This document shows, piece after piece, positions 1 through 7,335 of a DNA stretch of 12,582 nt (position 1 is the stretch's first letter; each line of letters begins with the position of its first letter). The stretch covers positions 1 to 12,582 of the forward strand of contig JASBSE010000372.1 of NCBI GenBank assembly GCA_030149115.1. Direction: 5' to 3'. The DNA comes from Winogradskyella sp. GTDB taxonomy: Bacteria; Bacteroidota; Bacteroidia; Flavobacteriales; Flavobacteriaceae. A program made the position numbers and the translations under genes. The notes below the pieces were generated by a model. The model saw nothing but the letters and a program-made list of their open reading frames with translations, ran no database searches and was not told the origin of the DNA.

Positions 1-1
1 A

Positions 2-337
2 GTTAGTGTAACTTCTGGTATGTCTCAATGGTTAGTTATCGGTGGTTTAATCTTAGGTGCAGCGGCAGGTGTCGGATTTGGATATTGGATTGCAGTTGCA
101 GGTTTAGTATTTATGAGCTTTGCAACCTTATTCAGTTTTATCACATTGCCAGTAGAGTACGATGCCAGTAATAGGGCGTTAGCTTGGTTGAAAGCTAAGA
201 ATATAGTGACACCAGAAGAATACAAAGGCTCTGAAGATGCTCTAAAATGGGCAGCAAGAACCTATTTGGTAGCTGCTATTGGTGCATTAGCCTCATTATT
301 ATATTGGGCACTACAGGTGTTTGGAGGTAGAGACTAA
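2..337 (+). CDS. Zinc metallopeptidase, YugP/Zn_peptidase_2 family (3' end only)
   Basis: This is the C-terminal part of a membrane-bound zinc metallopeptidase. The reading frame is open from the first complete codon at position 2 (VSVTSG before the internal Met at 20), so the ATG at 20 is not the true start and the gene begins outside the window. The visible 111 residues are hydrophobic: a hairpin of membrane segments rich in Gly and Ala, then the LPVEYDASNRA stretch that is characteristic of this family, a short soluble helix, and a last membrane helix ending in VFGGRD. The HEXXH-type zinc site would lie upstream and cannot be checked here. The substrate is unknown. A hairpin terminator follows about 30 bases after the stop, so the transcript probably ends here. 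The family call rests on recalled similarity of the C-terminal region. Confidence 0.8.
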   Translation, partial: VSVTSGMSQWLVIGGLILGAAAGVGFGYWIAVAGLVFMSFATLFSFITLPVEYDASNRALAWLKAKNIVTPEEYKGSEDALKWAARTYLVAAIGALASLLYWALQVFGGRD

Positions 338-364
338 TAGTTTAGCACAAGTTGAAATAATACT

Positions 365-397
365 AAAAAGCTTTCTTTAATTAGAAAGCTTTTTTGT
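365..397 (+). terminator. Rho-independent-type terminator after the metallopeptidase gene
   Basis: A 12-bp perfect inverted repeat (AAAAAGCTTTCT at 365-376 and AGAAAGCTTTTT at 383-394) encloses a 6-base loop (TTAATT) and runs into a T-rich tract. It lies 28 bases after the stop codon and well before the next gene, as expected of an intrinsic terminator. The stem is AT-rich, as is usual in this genome type. Confidence 0.8.
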
Positions 398-431
398 TTT
401 AGCTTCAAAACTATCTATCTCTTAAAAAGGT

Positions 432-439
432 TATATTTA
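432..439 (+). promoter_or_regulatory. Possible -7 element for the FAD oxidoreductase gene
   Basis: TATATTTA matches the Bacteroidetes -7 element TAnnTTTG at seven of eight positions; the last base is A instead of G. It would place the transcript start about 20 bases before the GTG codon. I see no TTTG at the -33 position, so the assignment is weak. Confidence 0.3.
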
Positions 440-464
440 TCCCTTAAATGAAATCTTTCCGTTT

Positions 465-1880
465 GTGAAAAAAGTGATTGTTATTGGTGCTGGTCCTGCT
501 GGTATCGCTGCTGCTTATAAGTTAAGTAAAGAAGGAGCTGAGGTAAAAGTGTTTGAAGCATCTCCATACATTGGTGGTATGTCAAGAAGTTTTGACCTTT
601 GGAACCAGCGCGTGGATTTAGGACCACATCGTTTTTTTTCAAAAGAACCCAAAGTAAACGATTTTTTTGATGAGATTATAAAAGATGATTACACCATTGT
701 TAACCGAATCACTCGCATATACTATAACAATCGGTTTTTTGATTATCCATTAAAATTATTCAATGTACTATCTAATCTCAATCCGTTTGTAATTGTTTCA
801 ATTTTATACCACTATTGTCGTCAACGCTTGTTCCCTATTAAAAACCCGAAAAGCTTTGAAGAATGGGTAACCAATAGGTTTGGGTATAAGCTCTACAGTA
901 TCTTTTTTAAAAATTATACGGAAAAATTATGGGGAATTCCTGGTTCTAAAATTGATGCGGATTGGGCTGCTCAAAGAATAAAAGGCTTATCGCTTACCGA
1001 AGCTGTGATAAATTCAGTAAAAGGAAACAAAGGCAATAAGCATAAAACTTTAGTGGACGTGTTTAAATATCCCAAAAATGGAACAGGTGCGTTGTATGAT
1101 AAAGCTGCAAACTCTATAATTGAAAATGGTGGTGTTATCCTTAAGGAGTATCCTGTAGAAGAGCTTATCATAGAAGATAATGTGTGTAAAGGCATAAAGA
1201 CTGTGGATGGAGAAGTGCATTATGCAGATAATGTGGTATCATCTATGCCAATAACATCTTTGATAAAAGGAATTTACAATGTGCCTAATGATGTCATTGA
1301 GGCAAATTCTAAATTGTATTTTAGAAATACAATATTGGTTTACTTAGAGATAAACAGAGATGATTTATTTAAGGACAATTGGATTTATATTCACTCGCCT
1401 CAGGTAAAACACGGAAGAATTACCAACTTTAGAAATTGGTGTCCAAGTCTTAACGGAACAAGTAAAAGTACCATACTTTGTATGGAATTTTGGGCTTTTG
1501 ACAATGACGATATTTGGAGTGCTACTGACGAATATTTAGCAAATAAAGCCATAGCTGAGCTAAAAGAGTTGAATCTTATTGATAAAAACGAAGAATGTAA
1601 AAAGCATAAAATCTTAAGAGTTCCAAAATGTTATCCTGTATACGAAACAGGTTATAAAAAACACTTAAAGACTATTGAGCAATTCTTAAATAGTATTGAA
1701 CATCTTATGCCTATTGGTCGCTATGGTGCTTTTAAGTACAACAATCAAGACCATTCTATTTTAATGGGTGTTTTGGCTGCTGAAAATATTCTTCACGATA
1801 AAGGGGTTGATCTTTGGGAAATTAATACGGATACAGAGTATCAAGAAGATGGAGAGGTTAAGGATGTTTTAATTCAGTAG
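465..1880 (+). CDS. FAD-dependent oxidoreductase, amine-oxidase/UGM-like family
   Basis: A 471-residue flavoprotein. The N-terminus carries a Rossmann ADP-binding fold: GAGPAG at 8-13, the ribose-binding acidic residue E31 at the end of the second strand, and the GG doublet at 37-38 followed by SR. DLGPHRFF (51-58) and, near the C-terminus, GRYGAFKYNNQDHS resemble segments that contact FAD in NAD(P)/FAD-dependent oxidoreductases related to UDP-galactopyranose mutase and protoporphyrinogen oxidase. The substrate is unknown. Relatives are often encoded near polyprenyl-phosphate glycosyltransferases, so a role in sugar or lipid-linked sugar conversion is an inference. Translation starts at GTG 465, because the Rossmann strand begins at once and the nearby ATG at 448 is out of frame. 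The last eight codons overlap the 3' end of the opposing glycosyltransferase gene by 23 bp. No signal peptide is visible, so the protein is probably cytoplasmic. Confidence 0.8.
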   Translation: MKKVIVIGAGPAGIAAAYKLSKEGAEVKVFEASPYIGGMSRSFDLWNQRVDLGPHRFFSKEPKVNDFFDEIIKDDYTIVNRITRIYYNNRFFDYPLKLFNVLSNLNPFVIVSILYHYCRQRLFPIKNPKSFEEWVTNRFGYKLYSIFFKNYTEKLWGIPGSKIDADWAAQRIKGLSLTEAVINSVKGNKGNKHKTLVDVFKYPKNGTGALYDKAANSIIENGGVILKEYPVEELIIEDNVCKGIKTVDGEVHYADNVVSSMPITSLIKGIYNVPNDVIEANSKLYFRNTILVYLEINRDDLFKDNWIYIHSPQVKHGRITNFRNWCPSLNGTSKSTILCMEFWAFDNDDIWSATDEYLANKAIAELKELNLIDKNEECKKHKILRVPKCYPVYETGYKKHLKTIEQFLNSIEHLMPIGRYGAFKYNNQDHSILMGVLAAENILHDKGVDLWEINTDTEYQEDGEVKDVLIQ

Positions 1881-3222
1881 TTACTTTACTACGACCTTTT
1901 ATACGTTTCCACAATGCGGTTATACCGTAGATTGAAGCAAATGTGTAGAATGGTAAAACTGGCACTATAAATCGAGCTGCACCTAAAGGACCAGTAAGAG
2001 CAGAAATATAAATGATAATACCAATGACTATCCACCATAACAACTTGTTCTGTTTAAATAAGCCAACAACAAACCACGTAAAACCTATGAATTTTACAAT
2101 GCTCAGAGCAAGAATGGTAACAAACAATAGAATGATGATAATAGATTGAGTTTTAAAGTAATCAATTACGCCTGAAACACCATTCTCGTTAAGATGTTTT
2201 AAGATACCAACTTCATCAGAATTTTTTAGATTAAAAAAGTTTGCTATATCAAATCGTCCTGGGTCAACAAAAAATCTCGCGCTCCCTTTTATGTGAAAAA
2301 TACCATAAGACAACAAGTCTTTTTTAATATATTCTGCAACAAGTTCGTTTTTGAGTTTTAGTCGGTTCTTGTAGTTTTCAACAGCTTCACTTTCCTCTTT
2401 AATTTTAGAGTTGATGTTTTGTGCATAATCCACTCCATATTTGTTGGTATGGAAATACCGCAAGTTATAATTTACCAAGTTGATTTGTTGAATACTAGAG
2501 AAATTATAACTGCCAGTTCTATTGTAATTCCATTGACAGTAAAGCATCACTGCTACAATGGGAATTATGGCTTTAAGAGTGCCAAAACGTACTTTAATCT
2601 GTCTACAGACTAAAAAAGTTACTAAAATATTAGGAATGACGAATAAATAAAAAACAGGTTTTGTAAGAAATAATAAGATGACAAGCAGTTGATAATACCA
2701 CAGATACGACGTCCTTTTTTGAGAAATGATAAGATAAAGCAAATAGATGCTTAGTGTTATTAAAAACTGAAGCAACATTTCACTCATCATTAAGTTGGCA
2801 TAGATAAATTGGCTTAATGAGAGGAAAATAAAGAGAAACAATACAACCCGTTTTGACTTGCCAAAAGATGCTTCAAAAATGGATTTTACTATTAAAATTG
2901 ACGAAATAGATAGCACATTTTGAACTAGAAATAACAAAGTATAAGACTTCAAAAACAAGGAAAAAACGAGAATGAATATCGAATATAAAGGAGGTCGCTT
3001 AGTGTAATCTTCTATTTCTATAACATCATTGATATTGCCACTATAGAATTCAAAATGATTAAGAATGTTCGACGCTAAATTGTAATACTCTTCCGAATCG
3101 AGAAGAATAAAAGTAGTGTTGTAACAAATATTATAAAGAAAAAATAATAAATGGTATATTACTAATACCAAGACGAATCTGTCTTTAACAACTTTGTTGT
3201 AAATAGAATACACAACTGACAT
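1858..3222 (-). CDS. Polytopic membrane glycosyltransferase, GT39/ArnT-like (GT-C fold)
   Basis: A 454-residue integral membrane protein with roughly nine to ten hydrophobic segments. The first membrane helix (about 17-40) is followed by DSEEY (42-46), which fits the acidic motif in the first extracytoplasmic loop of GT-C enzymes. A loop then ends in KRPPLY (75-80) just before the second helix, comparable to the KPP/RPPL motif of ArnT/PMT-like GT39 proteins. Such enzymes transfer a sugar from a polyprenyl-phosphate donor to a lipid, glycan or protein on the outer face of the inner membrane. Acceptor and sugar cannot be read here. The start codon overlaps the stop of the Lrp-type regulator gene by one base (TAATG on the minus strand), which suggests translational coupling as the third gene of an operon. 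Its 3' end overlaps the opposing FAD gene. The sequence is very rich in Ile, Leu, Phe and Tyr. Assignment to the fold is fairly secure; the exact family is less so. Confidence 0.7.
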   Translation of the reverse strand: MSVVYSIYNKVVKDRFVLVLVIYHLLFFLYNICYNTTFILLDSEEYYNLASNILNHFEFYSGNINDVIEIEDYTKRPPLYSIFILVFSLFLKSYTLLFLVQNVLSISSILIVKSIFEASFGKSKRVVLFLFIFLSLSQFIYANLMMSEMLLQFLITLSIYLLYLIISQKRTSYLWYYQLLVILLFLTKPVFYLFVIPNILVTFLVCRQIKVRFGTLKAIIPIVAVMLYCQWNYNRTGSYNFSSIQQINLVNYNLRYFHTNKYGVDYAQNINSKIKEESEAVENYKNRLKLKNELVAEYIKKDLLSYGIFHIKGSARFFVDPGRFDIANFFNLKNSDEVGILKHLNENGVSGVIDYFKTQSIIIILLFVTILALSIVKFIGFTWFVVGLFKQNKLLWWIVIGIIIYISALTGPLGAARFIVPVLPFYTFASIYGITALWKRIKGRSKVTTELKHP

Positions 3223-3692
3223 TATATCTTAATCTGTCTGTTAATCTGCTGTTGTAACGAAATAAATGTTTCTGTTCTTGAGACACCTTTAATACCTTGT
3301 ATTTCGGTATTAAGCAGATGCATTAAATGTTCATTGTCTTTAGATAGGATTTTTATGAAGATACTCCATTCGCCAGTGGTGTAATGGCACTCTATAACTT
3401 CTGGAACACGTTGAAGTTGTTTTACAGCCTCAGGATTACTTACGGCTTTGTCAAGATACACACCAACAAAAGCCATTGTAGTATAGCCGAGAACTTTTGG
3501 GTTAATAATAAACTTAGAACCTGCTAATAGCCCAGATTTTTCAAGTTTTTTAAGACGCTGATGTATAGCTGCACCAGAAATACCAACATTTCTGGCAATT
3601 TCTAAAACAGGAGTTCTGGCATCTTCCATTAAAGCTCTTAGAATCTTCTTGTCAATACCATCTATGTAAATCCCTTTATCGTTAACTTTCAT
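3222..3692 (-). CDS. Lrp/AsnC family transcriptional regulator
   Basis: A 156-residue regulator with the standard two-part layout. A winged helix-turn-helix occupies about residues 12-62 (IDKKILRALMEDART, then IARNVGISGAAIHQRLKKLEKSGLL). A RAM ligand-binding and oligomerisation domain follows at about 75-150, with the alternating beta-strand pattern GYTTMAFVGVYLD and the ECHYTTGEWSIFIKI segment. Length is typical of the family. Members bind amino acids and form octamer-like assemblies on DNA near their targets, often neighbouring genes. Here the gene lies 50 bases after the saccharopine dehydrogenase gene on the same strand and overlaps the next gene by one base. Control of lysine or saccharopine metabolism, perhaps with lysine or a related amino acid as effector, is a reasonable inference but is not shown by the sequence. 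Confidence 0.9.
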   Translation of the reverse strand: MKVNDKGIYIDGIDKKILRALMEDARTPVLEIARNVGISGAAIHQRLKKLEKSGLLAGSKFIINPKVLGYTTMAFVGVYLDKAVSNPEAVKQLQRVPEVIECHYTTGEWSIFIKILSKDNEHLMHLLNTEIQGIKGVSRTETFISLQQQINRQIKI

Positions 3693-3742
3693 GATTTCTT
3701 CTTTTAAATCGAAAGTTAAAAATAAGAAAAGGATTATAAATT

Positions 3743-5107
3743 TTAAAGATTAAGAGGGTTATACCCTAAATATGGCACTTTCTTTTCTTTAAATTGTACA
3801 CCATAAGCTTTTAGTTCTTCTAAAATAGGAGTGTAAACTTCTTTAGAAATCGGGATTTGTACACCAGGTGTTTTTATCTTACCGTTTAGAATGTCTAATG
3901 TTGCCATTGCTACTGGTAAGCCTACAGTTTTAGACATGGCAGTGTAAGTTTGGTCTTCACCAACCACAACCATTGTAGAATCAATTTGACGCTTTTCACC
4001 GTTAATTTCGTATCCAAACTTGTGATACATGACTATCATGTCTTTATCTTCAGGGTCTAGTGTCCAGCTGTCCATTAGAATCTTTTGCAAAATTTGTGCA
4101 GGAGTTGCTTTGTCTAATTCTACCATTTTATCAGCACTGAAAAGATCGAGCTCTAAAAACTTATCCCAAACAATATCATCTTGGTCAATTTTAAGTGCGT
4201 GTCTAAATTTAAGTTCAACTGAATCTGTTGGGCTGTATGGTAAAAACGCATTAACAAAGTCTCTGTAGCTCATGTTTTTGCTATCATCTATAGTGTAACT
4301 GTCGTCGGTCATTCCTAATTGTACAAAGACATTCCATGCTCTACTAAAACCAACACGTCTCATAGTGCCTCGATATAAGGTTCGTACATGGTCTAAATCA
4401 TAAACATGTTGATATTTTAAAGAATCTCTGTTGGCATAAGCTTCAAAACGACCATAACCATCAATATCTAAGAACTCTGTACGTCTGAATAATCTACCAT
4501 AAGGAATATATTTAAACTGCTTTTCCTGTAAAAATTTAGCGGCTCCTCCTTGTCCCGCAACAACCACATTTCTTGGGTTCCATGTAAATTTATAATTCCA
4601 AAGGTTGTCATCACTTTCAGGAGCGACTAAACCACCAGTAAACGACTCAAACAAAATCATTTTACCACCATTATCTCTAATACGATCAATAACTTGCATG
4701 GCACTCATATGGTCTATACCAGGATCCACACCTATTTCGTTCATAAAAACGAGATTATTGGCTTTTGCATCCTCATCCAAAGCTTCCATTTCTTTACTTA
4801 CATAAGATGCTGTAACCATGTGTTTTTTATAAGTAACACAATCTTTGGCTACTTCAATATGAAAACGAGCAGGCAACATAGAAATAACAATGTCAGCGTT
4901 TTTAACTGCTTTGCTTCTTGAGTTTGCATCAAAAACATCTAAGTGAATGATGTTTACATCATTATGGTCGCTGACTAGCTTTTTGGCATTTTCAACATTA
5001 AGATCTCCTATGGTAATCTGAAGGTTTTCGGACTGAGATTTGTCTAGTAAATATTTTATAAGGTATGATGAAGATTTTCCTGCACCAATAATTAAAATCT
5101 TTCGCAT
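3743..5107 (-). CDS. Saccharopine dehydrogenase family protein (saccharopine reductase-like)
   Basis: A 454-residue enzyme of the saccharopine dehydrogenase/reductase family. An N-terminal Rossmann domain starts with ILIIGAGKSSS (4-14), followed by GDLN (34-37) at the end of the second strand. The segment EIGVDPGIDHM (124-134) and the pair GGLVAPE (158-164) and YKFTWNPRNV (172-181) are hallmarks of the C-terminal substrate domain of the glutamate-forming, NADP-dependent enzyme (Lys9 type). The reaction interconverts saccharopine with glutamate and aminoadipate semialdehyde. In this bacterial group lysine is normally made by the diaminopimelate route, so a role in lysine breakdown is more likely than synthesis. 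It is the first gene of a probable operon with an Lrp-type regulator. The 81-bp gap to the divergent DUF423 gene must hold its promoter, but I see no convincing -33/-7 pair on this strand. Carboxynorspermidine dehydrogenase-like members are an alternative; the motifs favour saccharopine. Confidence 0.85.
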   Translation of the reverse strand: MRKILIIGAGKSSSYLIKYLLDKSQSENLQITIGDLNVENAKKLVSDHNDVNIIHLDVFDANSRSKAVKNADIVISMLPARFHIEVAKDCVTYKKHMVTASYVSKEMEALDEDAKANNLVFMNEIGVDPGIDHMSAMQVIDRIRDNGGKMILFESFTGGLVAPESDDNLWNYKFTWNPRNVVVAGQGGAAKFLQEKQFKYIPYGRLFRRTEFLDIDGYGRFEAYANRDSLKYQHVYDLDHVRTLYRGTMRRVGFSRAWNVFVQLGMTDDSYTIDDSKNMSYRDFVNAFLPYSPTDSVELKFRHALKIDQDDIVWDKFLELDLFSADKMVELDKATPAQILQKILMDSWTLDPEDKDMIVMYHKFGYEINGEKRQIDSTMVVVGEDQTYTAMSKTVGLPVAMATLDILNGKIKTPGVQIPISKEVYTPILEELKAYGVQFKEKKVPYLGYNPLNL

Positions 5108-5123
5108 AGTGGCTTTATATGAC

Positions 5124-5131
5124 TAATTTTG
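5124..5131 (+). promoter_or_regulatory. -7 promoter element upstream of the DUF423 gene
   Basis: TAATTTTG is an exact match to the Bacteroidetes -7 consensus TAnnTTTG, in the divergent intergenic region between the saccharopine dehydrogenase and DUF423 genes. It predicts transcription starting near 5136 and a leader of about 50 bases. The -33 position has only a partial TTTC match near 5099. Confidence 0.55.
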
Positions 5132-5188
5132 TAATGCACGAAAGTAATAAATACACTAAGCAAAAGAAACCAAAAACAGACTTTACTT

Positions 5189-5578
5189 ATGAACAAAAGA
5201 ATATTAGTAGCAGGAACAATTTTAGGAATCTTAGGAATAGTTTTAGGTGCTTTTGGAGCGCATGGCTTGGAAAAACTGGTTAATGCTGATGCTGTAAATA
5301 CGTTTGAAACAGGTGTACGTTATCAAATTTATCATGCCTTTTTTCTTCTCATTTTAGGAGGAACTAGTTTTGTGAATTTAAATACAAAGAAGATTGTTTT
5401 TTATCTTGTGATAGTTGGTGTTTTATTCTTTTCTGGCTCTATATATGGTTTGGCAACCAATGAACTCTCAAGTTTTGATTTCAAGACTATTGCTATGATT
5501 ACACCAATAGGAGGTTTGTTGTTAATCTTGTCTTGGGTAATGGTATTAATCGGTATTATAAGAAATAAGGTCGATTAA
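5189..5578 (+). CDS. DUF423 family small membrane protein
   Basis: A 129-residue protein with four predicted membrane helices at about 5-25, 47-64, 68-88 and 100-122. The family signatures are clear: LGAFGAHGLEK after the first helix, and FETGVRYQIYHAFFLL, containing the conserved YQ-YHA motif, leading into the second. Length is normal for DUF423 (YgdD/YwdK-like) inner-membrane proteins, whose biochemical role is unknown. It stands alone on the plus strand. A TAnnTTTG element precedes it, and a separate promoter element for pckA follows its stop, so the two are probably not a strict operon although read-through is possible. The start ATG is preceded by an A-rich stretch without a Shine-Dalgarno sequence. 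Confidence 0.9.
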   Translation: MNKRILVAGTILGILGIVLGAFGAHGLEKLVNADAVNTFETGVRYQIYHAFFLLILGGTSFVNLNTKKIVFYLVIVGVLFFSGSIYGLATNELSSFDFKTIAMITPIGGLLLILSWVMVLIGIIRNKVD

Positions 5579-5612
5579 TGTAGTTTAGGTATGTCTTTTT
5601 AAAATAAAGTTA

Positions 5613-5620
5613 TAATTTTG
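5613..5620 (+). promoter_or_regulatory. -7 promoter element upstream of pckA
   Basis: TAATTTTG, within TATAATTTTGCAG, matches TAnnTTTG exactly. It lies 22 bases before the pckA ATG, predicting a leader of about 18 bases. No clear TTTG sits at -33. The A-rich sequence just before the ATG (CAAAAATT) fits initiation without Shine-Dalgarno pairing. Confidence 0.6.
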
Positions 5621-5642
5621 CAGCCTAAACAACACAAAAATT

Positions 5643-7259
5643 ATGGTAAACCATACTCCTTCAGCGAAAACGATTTCGTTAGAAAACTATGGCATTAAAG
5701 ATGCCAAAATCCACTATCAAATGACTCCAGATCAACTTCATTATGAAACCATAAACAAAGGTCAAGGAGTTGAAGCATCGTCAGGTGCACTTGCTGTTAA
5801 TACAGGTGAGTTTACAGGACGTTCTCCTATGGATAGATTTATCGTTAAAGACGATATTACAAAGGACAAAGTTTGGTGGGGAAATATCAACATTCCTTTT
5901 GATAGTGAGAAGTTTGATAAACTTTACGACAAAATCACAAATTACCTATCTGAGAAAGAGGTTTATGTTAGAGATAGCTATGCCTGTGCAGATCCAAATT
6001 ACAAAACCAATATTCGTGTTATAAACGAGTATCCTTGGAGTAATTTATTTGCATACAATATGTTTTTACGTCCAACAGAAGAGGAGTTAAAAGACTTTTC
6101 ACCTGAGTGGACAGTAATCAACGCTCCTGGTTTTATGTCAGATGCTGAGGTAGATGGTACACGTCAGCATAACTTTGCAATTTTAAATTTCACAAAAAAG
6201 ACTGCTATAGTTGGAGGAACGGGTTATACAGGAGAAATTAAAAAAGGTATTTTTTCAGCATTAAATTTTGAATTACCTGTTTTCAAAAATACATTACCAA
6301 TGCACTGTAGTGCTAATGTTGGTAAAGATGGTGATACAGCAATTTTCTTTGGATTATCAGGTACAGGTAAGACAACATTGTCTACAGATGCTAACCGTAG
6401 CTTAATTGGTGATGACGAGCATGGTTGGACTAGCGAAAATACTGTTTTTAATTTTGAAGGTGGTTGCTATGCAAAAGTTATCAATCTTTCTCAAGAGCAA
6501 GAACCAGAAATATATGGTGCCATCAAAAAAGGCGCTATTCTAGAAAACGTAATTATGGATGAAAAAGGCAATGTAGATTTTGCTGATACATCAATTACCC
6601 AAAATACTAGAGTAAGTTACCCTATTTATCATATTGAAAACATTAAAACACCGTCAATTGGTGAAAATCCTAAGAATATTTTCTTTTTAACAGCAGATGC
6701 CTTTGGTGTATTGCCTCCAATTTCAAAGTTAACTCCTGCGCAGGCTGCTTACCATTTCATCTCTGGTTATACGGCAAAAGTAGCGGGTACTGAAGCTGGT
6801 GTAGTAGAACCACAGCCATCGTTTTCTGCTTGTTTTGGTGCGCCATTTATGCCGTTACATCCAACAGAATATGCAGATATGCTAAGTAAGAAAATGAAAG
6901 AAGCTGGTGTTAATGTTTGGTTGGTGAACACAGGTTGGACAGGAGGTCCTTACGGAGTAGGTACACGTATGAAATTAAAGTATACACGTGCTATGATTAA
7001 CGCAGCTTTAAATGGAGATTTAGGGCTTTATGATTATGACCATTACCATATTCACTCTGTGTTTGGTGTGGCTCAACCAAGACAATGTCCTGGTGTGCCA
7101 ACAGAGGTATTAAGTCCTAGAACAACATGGAACGATGATGAAGCTTATTACAAAATGGCATTTAAATTAGCTAATGCCTTTAGAGATAACTTTAAGAAGT
7201 TTGAATCGTATGCTTCTGAAGAAATTAGAAGAGGTGGTCCACAGCGTTATGCACTTTAA
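5643..7259 (+). CDS. pckA: Phosphoenolpyruvate carboxykinase (ATP)
   Basis: A 538-residue ATP-dependent PEP carboxykinase, which converts oxaloacetate and ATP to phosphoenolpyruvate, CO2 and ADP as the entry step of gluconeogenesis in the cytoplasm. All key motifs are present: GEFTGRSPMDRF with the oxaloacetate-binding Arg60; GEIKKG with metal-binding Lys201; HCSANVG with His221; the P-loop GLSGTGKTT with Lys243 and Thr244; GDDEHGW with Asp257 and Asp258 for metal; and FFLTADAFGVLPP. Length equals that of the usual ATP-type family, and GTP-type features are absent. The gene is monocistronic: its own TAnnTTTG element lies upstream and a strong hairpin terminator follows the stop. Codon use looks like that of a well-expressed gene. 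Growth on amino acids or other gluconeogenic substrates would need this enzyme, which fits an organism that also degrades lysine. Confidence 0.98.
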   Translation: MVNHTPSAKTISLENYGIKDAKIHYQMTPDQLHYETINKGQGVEASSGALAVNTGEFTGRSPMDRFIVKDDITKDKVWWGNINIPFDSEKFDKLYDKITNYLSEKEVYVRDSYACADPNYKTNIRVINEYPWSNLFAYNMFLRPTEEELKDFSPEWTVINAPGFMSDAEVDGTRQHNFAILNFTKKTAIVGGTGYTGEIKKGIFSALNFELPVFKNTLPMHCSANVGKDGDTAIFFGLSGTGKTTLSTDANRSLIGDDEHGWTSENTVFNFEGGCYAKVINLSQEQEPEIYGAIKKGAILENVIMDEKGNVDFADTSITQNTRVSYPIYHIENIKTPSIGENPKNIFFLTADAFGVLPPISKLTPAQAAYHFISGYTAKVAGTEAGVVEPQPSFSACFGAPFMPLHPTEYADMLSKKMKEAGVNVWLVNTGWTGGPYGVGTRMKLKYTRAMINAALNGDLGLYDYDHYHIHSVFGVAQPRQCPGVPTEVLSPRTTWNDDEAYYKMAFKLANAFRDNFKKFESYASEEIRRGGPQRYAL

Positions 7260-7283
7260 GATGAGATGGAAACATAAATAAAT

Positions 7284-7318
7284 AAAAAAGCGATTCTAAA
7301 TTTAGAATCGCTTTTTTT
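7284..7318. terminator. Bidirectional terminator between pckA and hemD
   Basis: The sequence is a 34-bp perfect palindrome: AAAAAAGCGATTCTAAA at 7284-7300, mirrored at 7301-7317. It forms a stem of at least 13 bp around the GCGATTC core, flanked by an A tract on one side and a T tract on the other. It lies 24 bases after the pckA stop and 17 bases beyond the hemD stop on the opposite strand, so it can end transcripts from both convergent genes. Confidence 0.9.
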
Positions 7319-7335
7319 ATATCAAAGTAATAAGA

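Noticed and set aside
20..22. ATG at 20 as the start of a 105-residue membrane protein
   Set aside because: The frame is open to the window edge and the upstream codons (VSVTSG) fit the metallopeptidase sequence, so this Met is internal.
448..450. ATG as a start for the FAD oxidoreductase
   Set aside because: It is 17 bases upstream of the GTG at 465 and out of frame. The Rossmann strand begins directly after the GTG.
971..1195. Antisense open frames inside the FAD gene, and similar ones inside the saccharopine dehydrogenase, pckA and other genes
   Set aside because: They lie wholly within well-supported genes on the other strand or frame, show no family motif and have no promoter or start context.
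465..1880. Annotation of the FAD oxidoreductase as protoporphyrinogen oxidase (hemY/hemG)
   Set aside because: A heme gene is in the window, but it is over 5 kb away on the other strand, and the C-terminal motif fits the glycosyltransferase-associated flavoprotein group better than HemY.
5139..5146. TACTTTCG on the minus strand as the -7 element of the saccharopine dehydrogenase operon
   Set aside because: It deviates at conserved positions of TAnnTTTG, and the nearby TTTG copies lie 14 and 24 bases away, outside the normal spacing.
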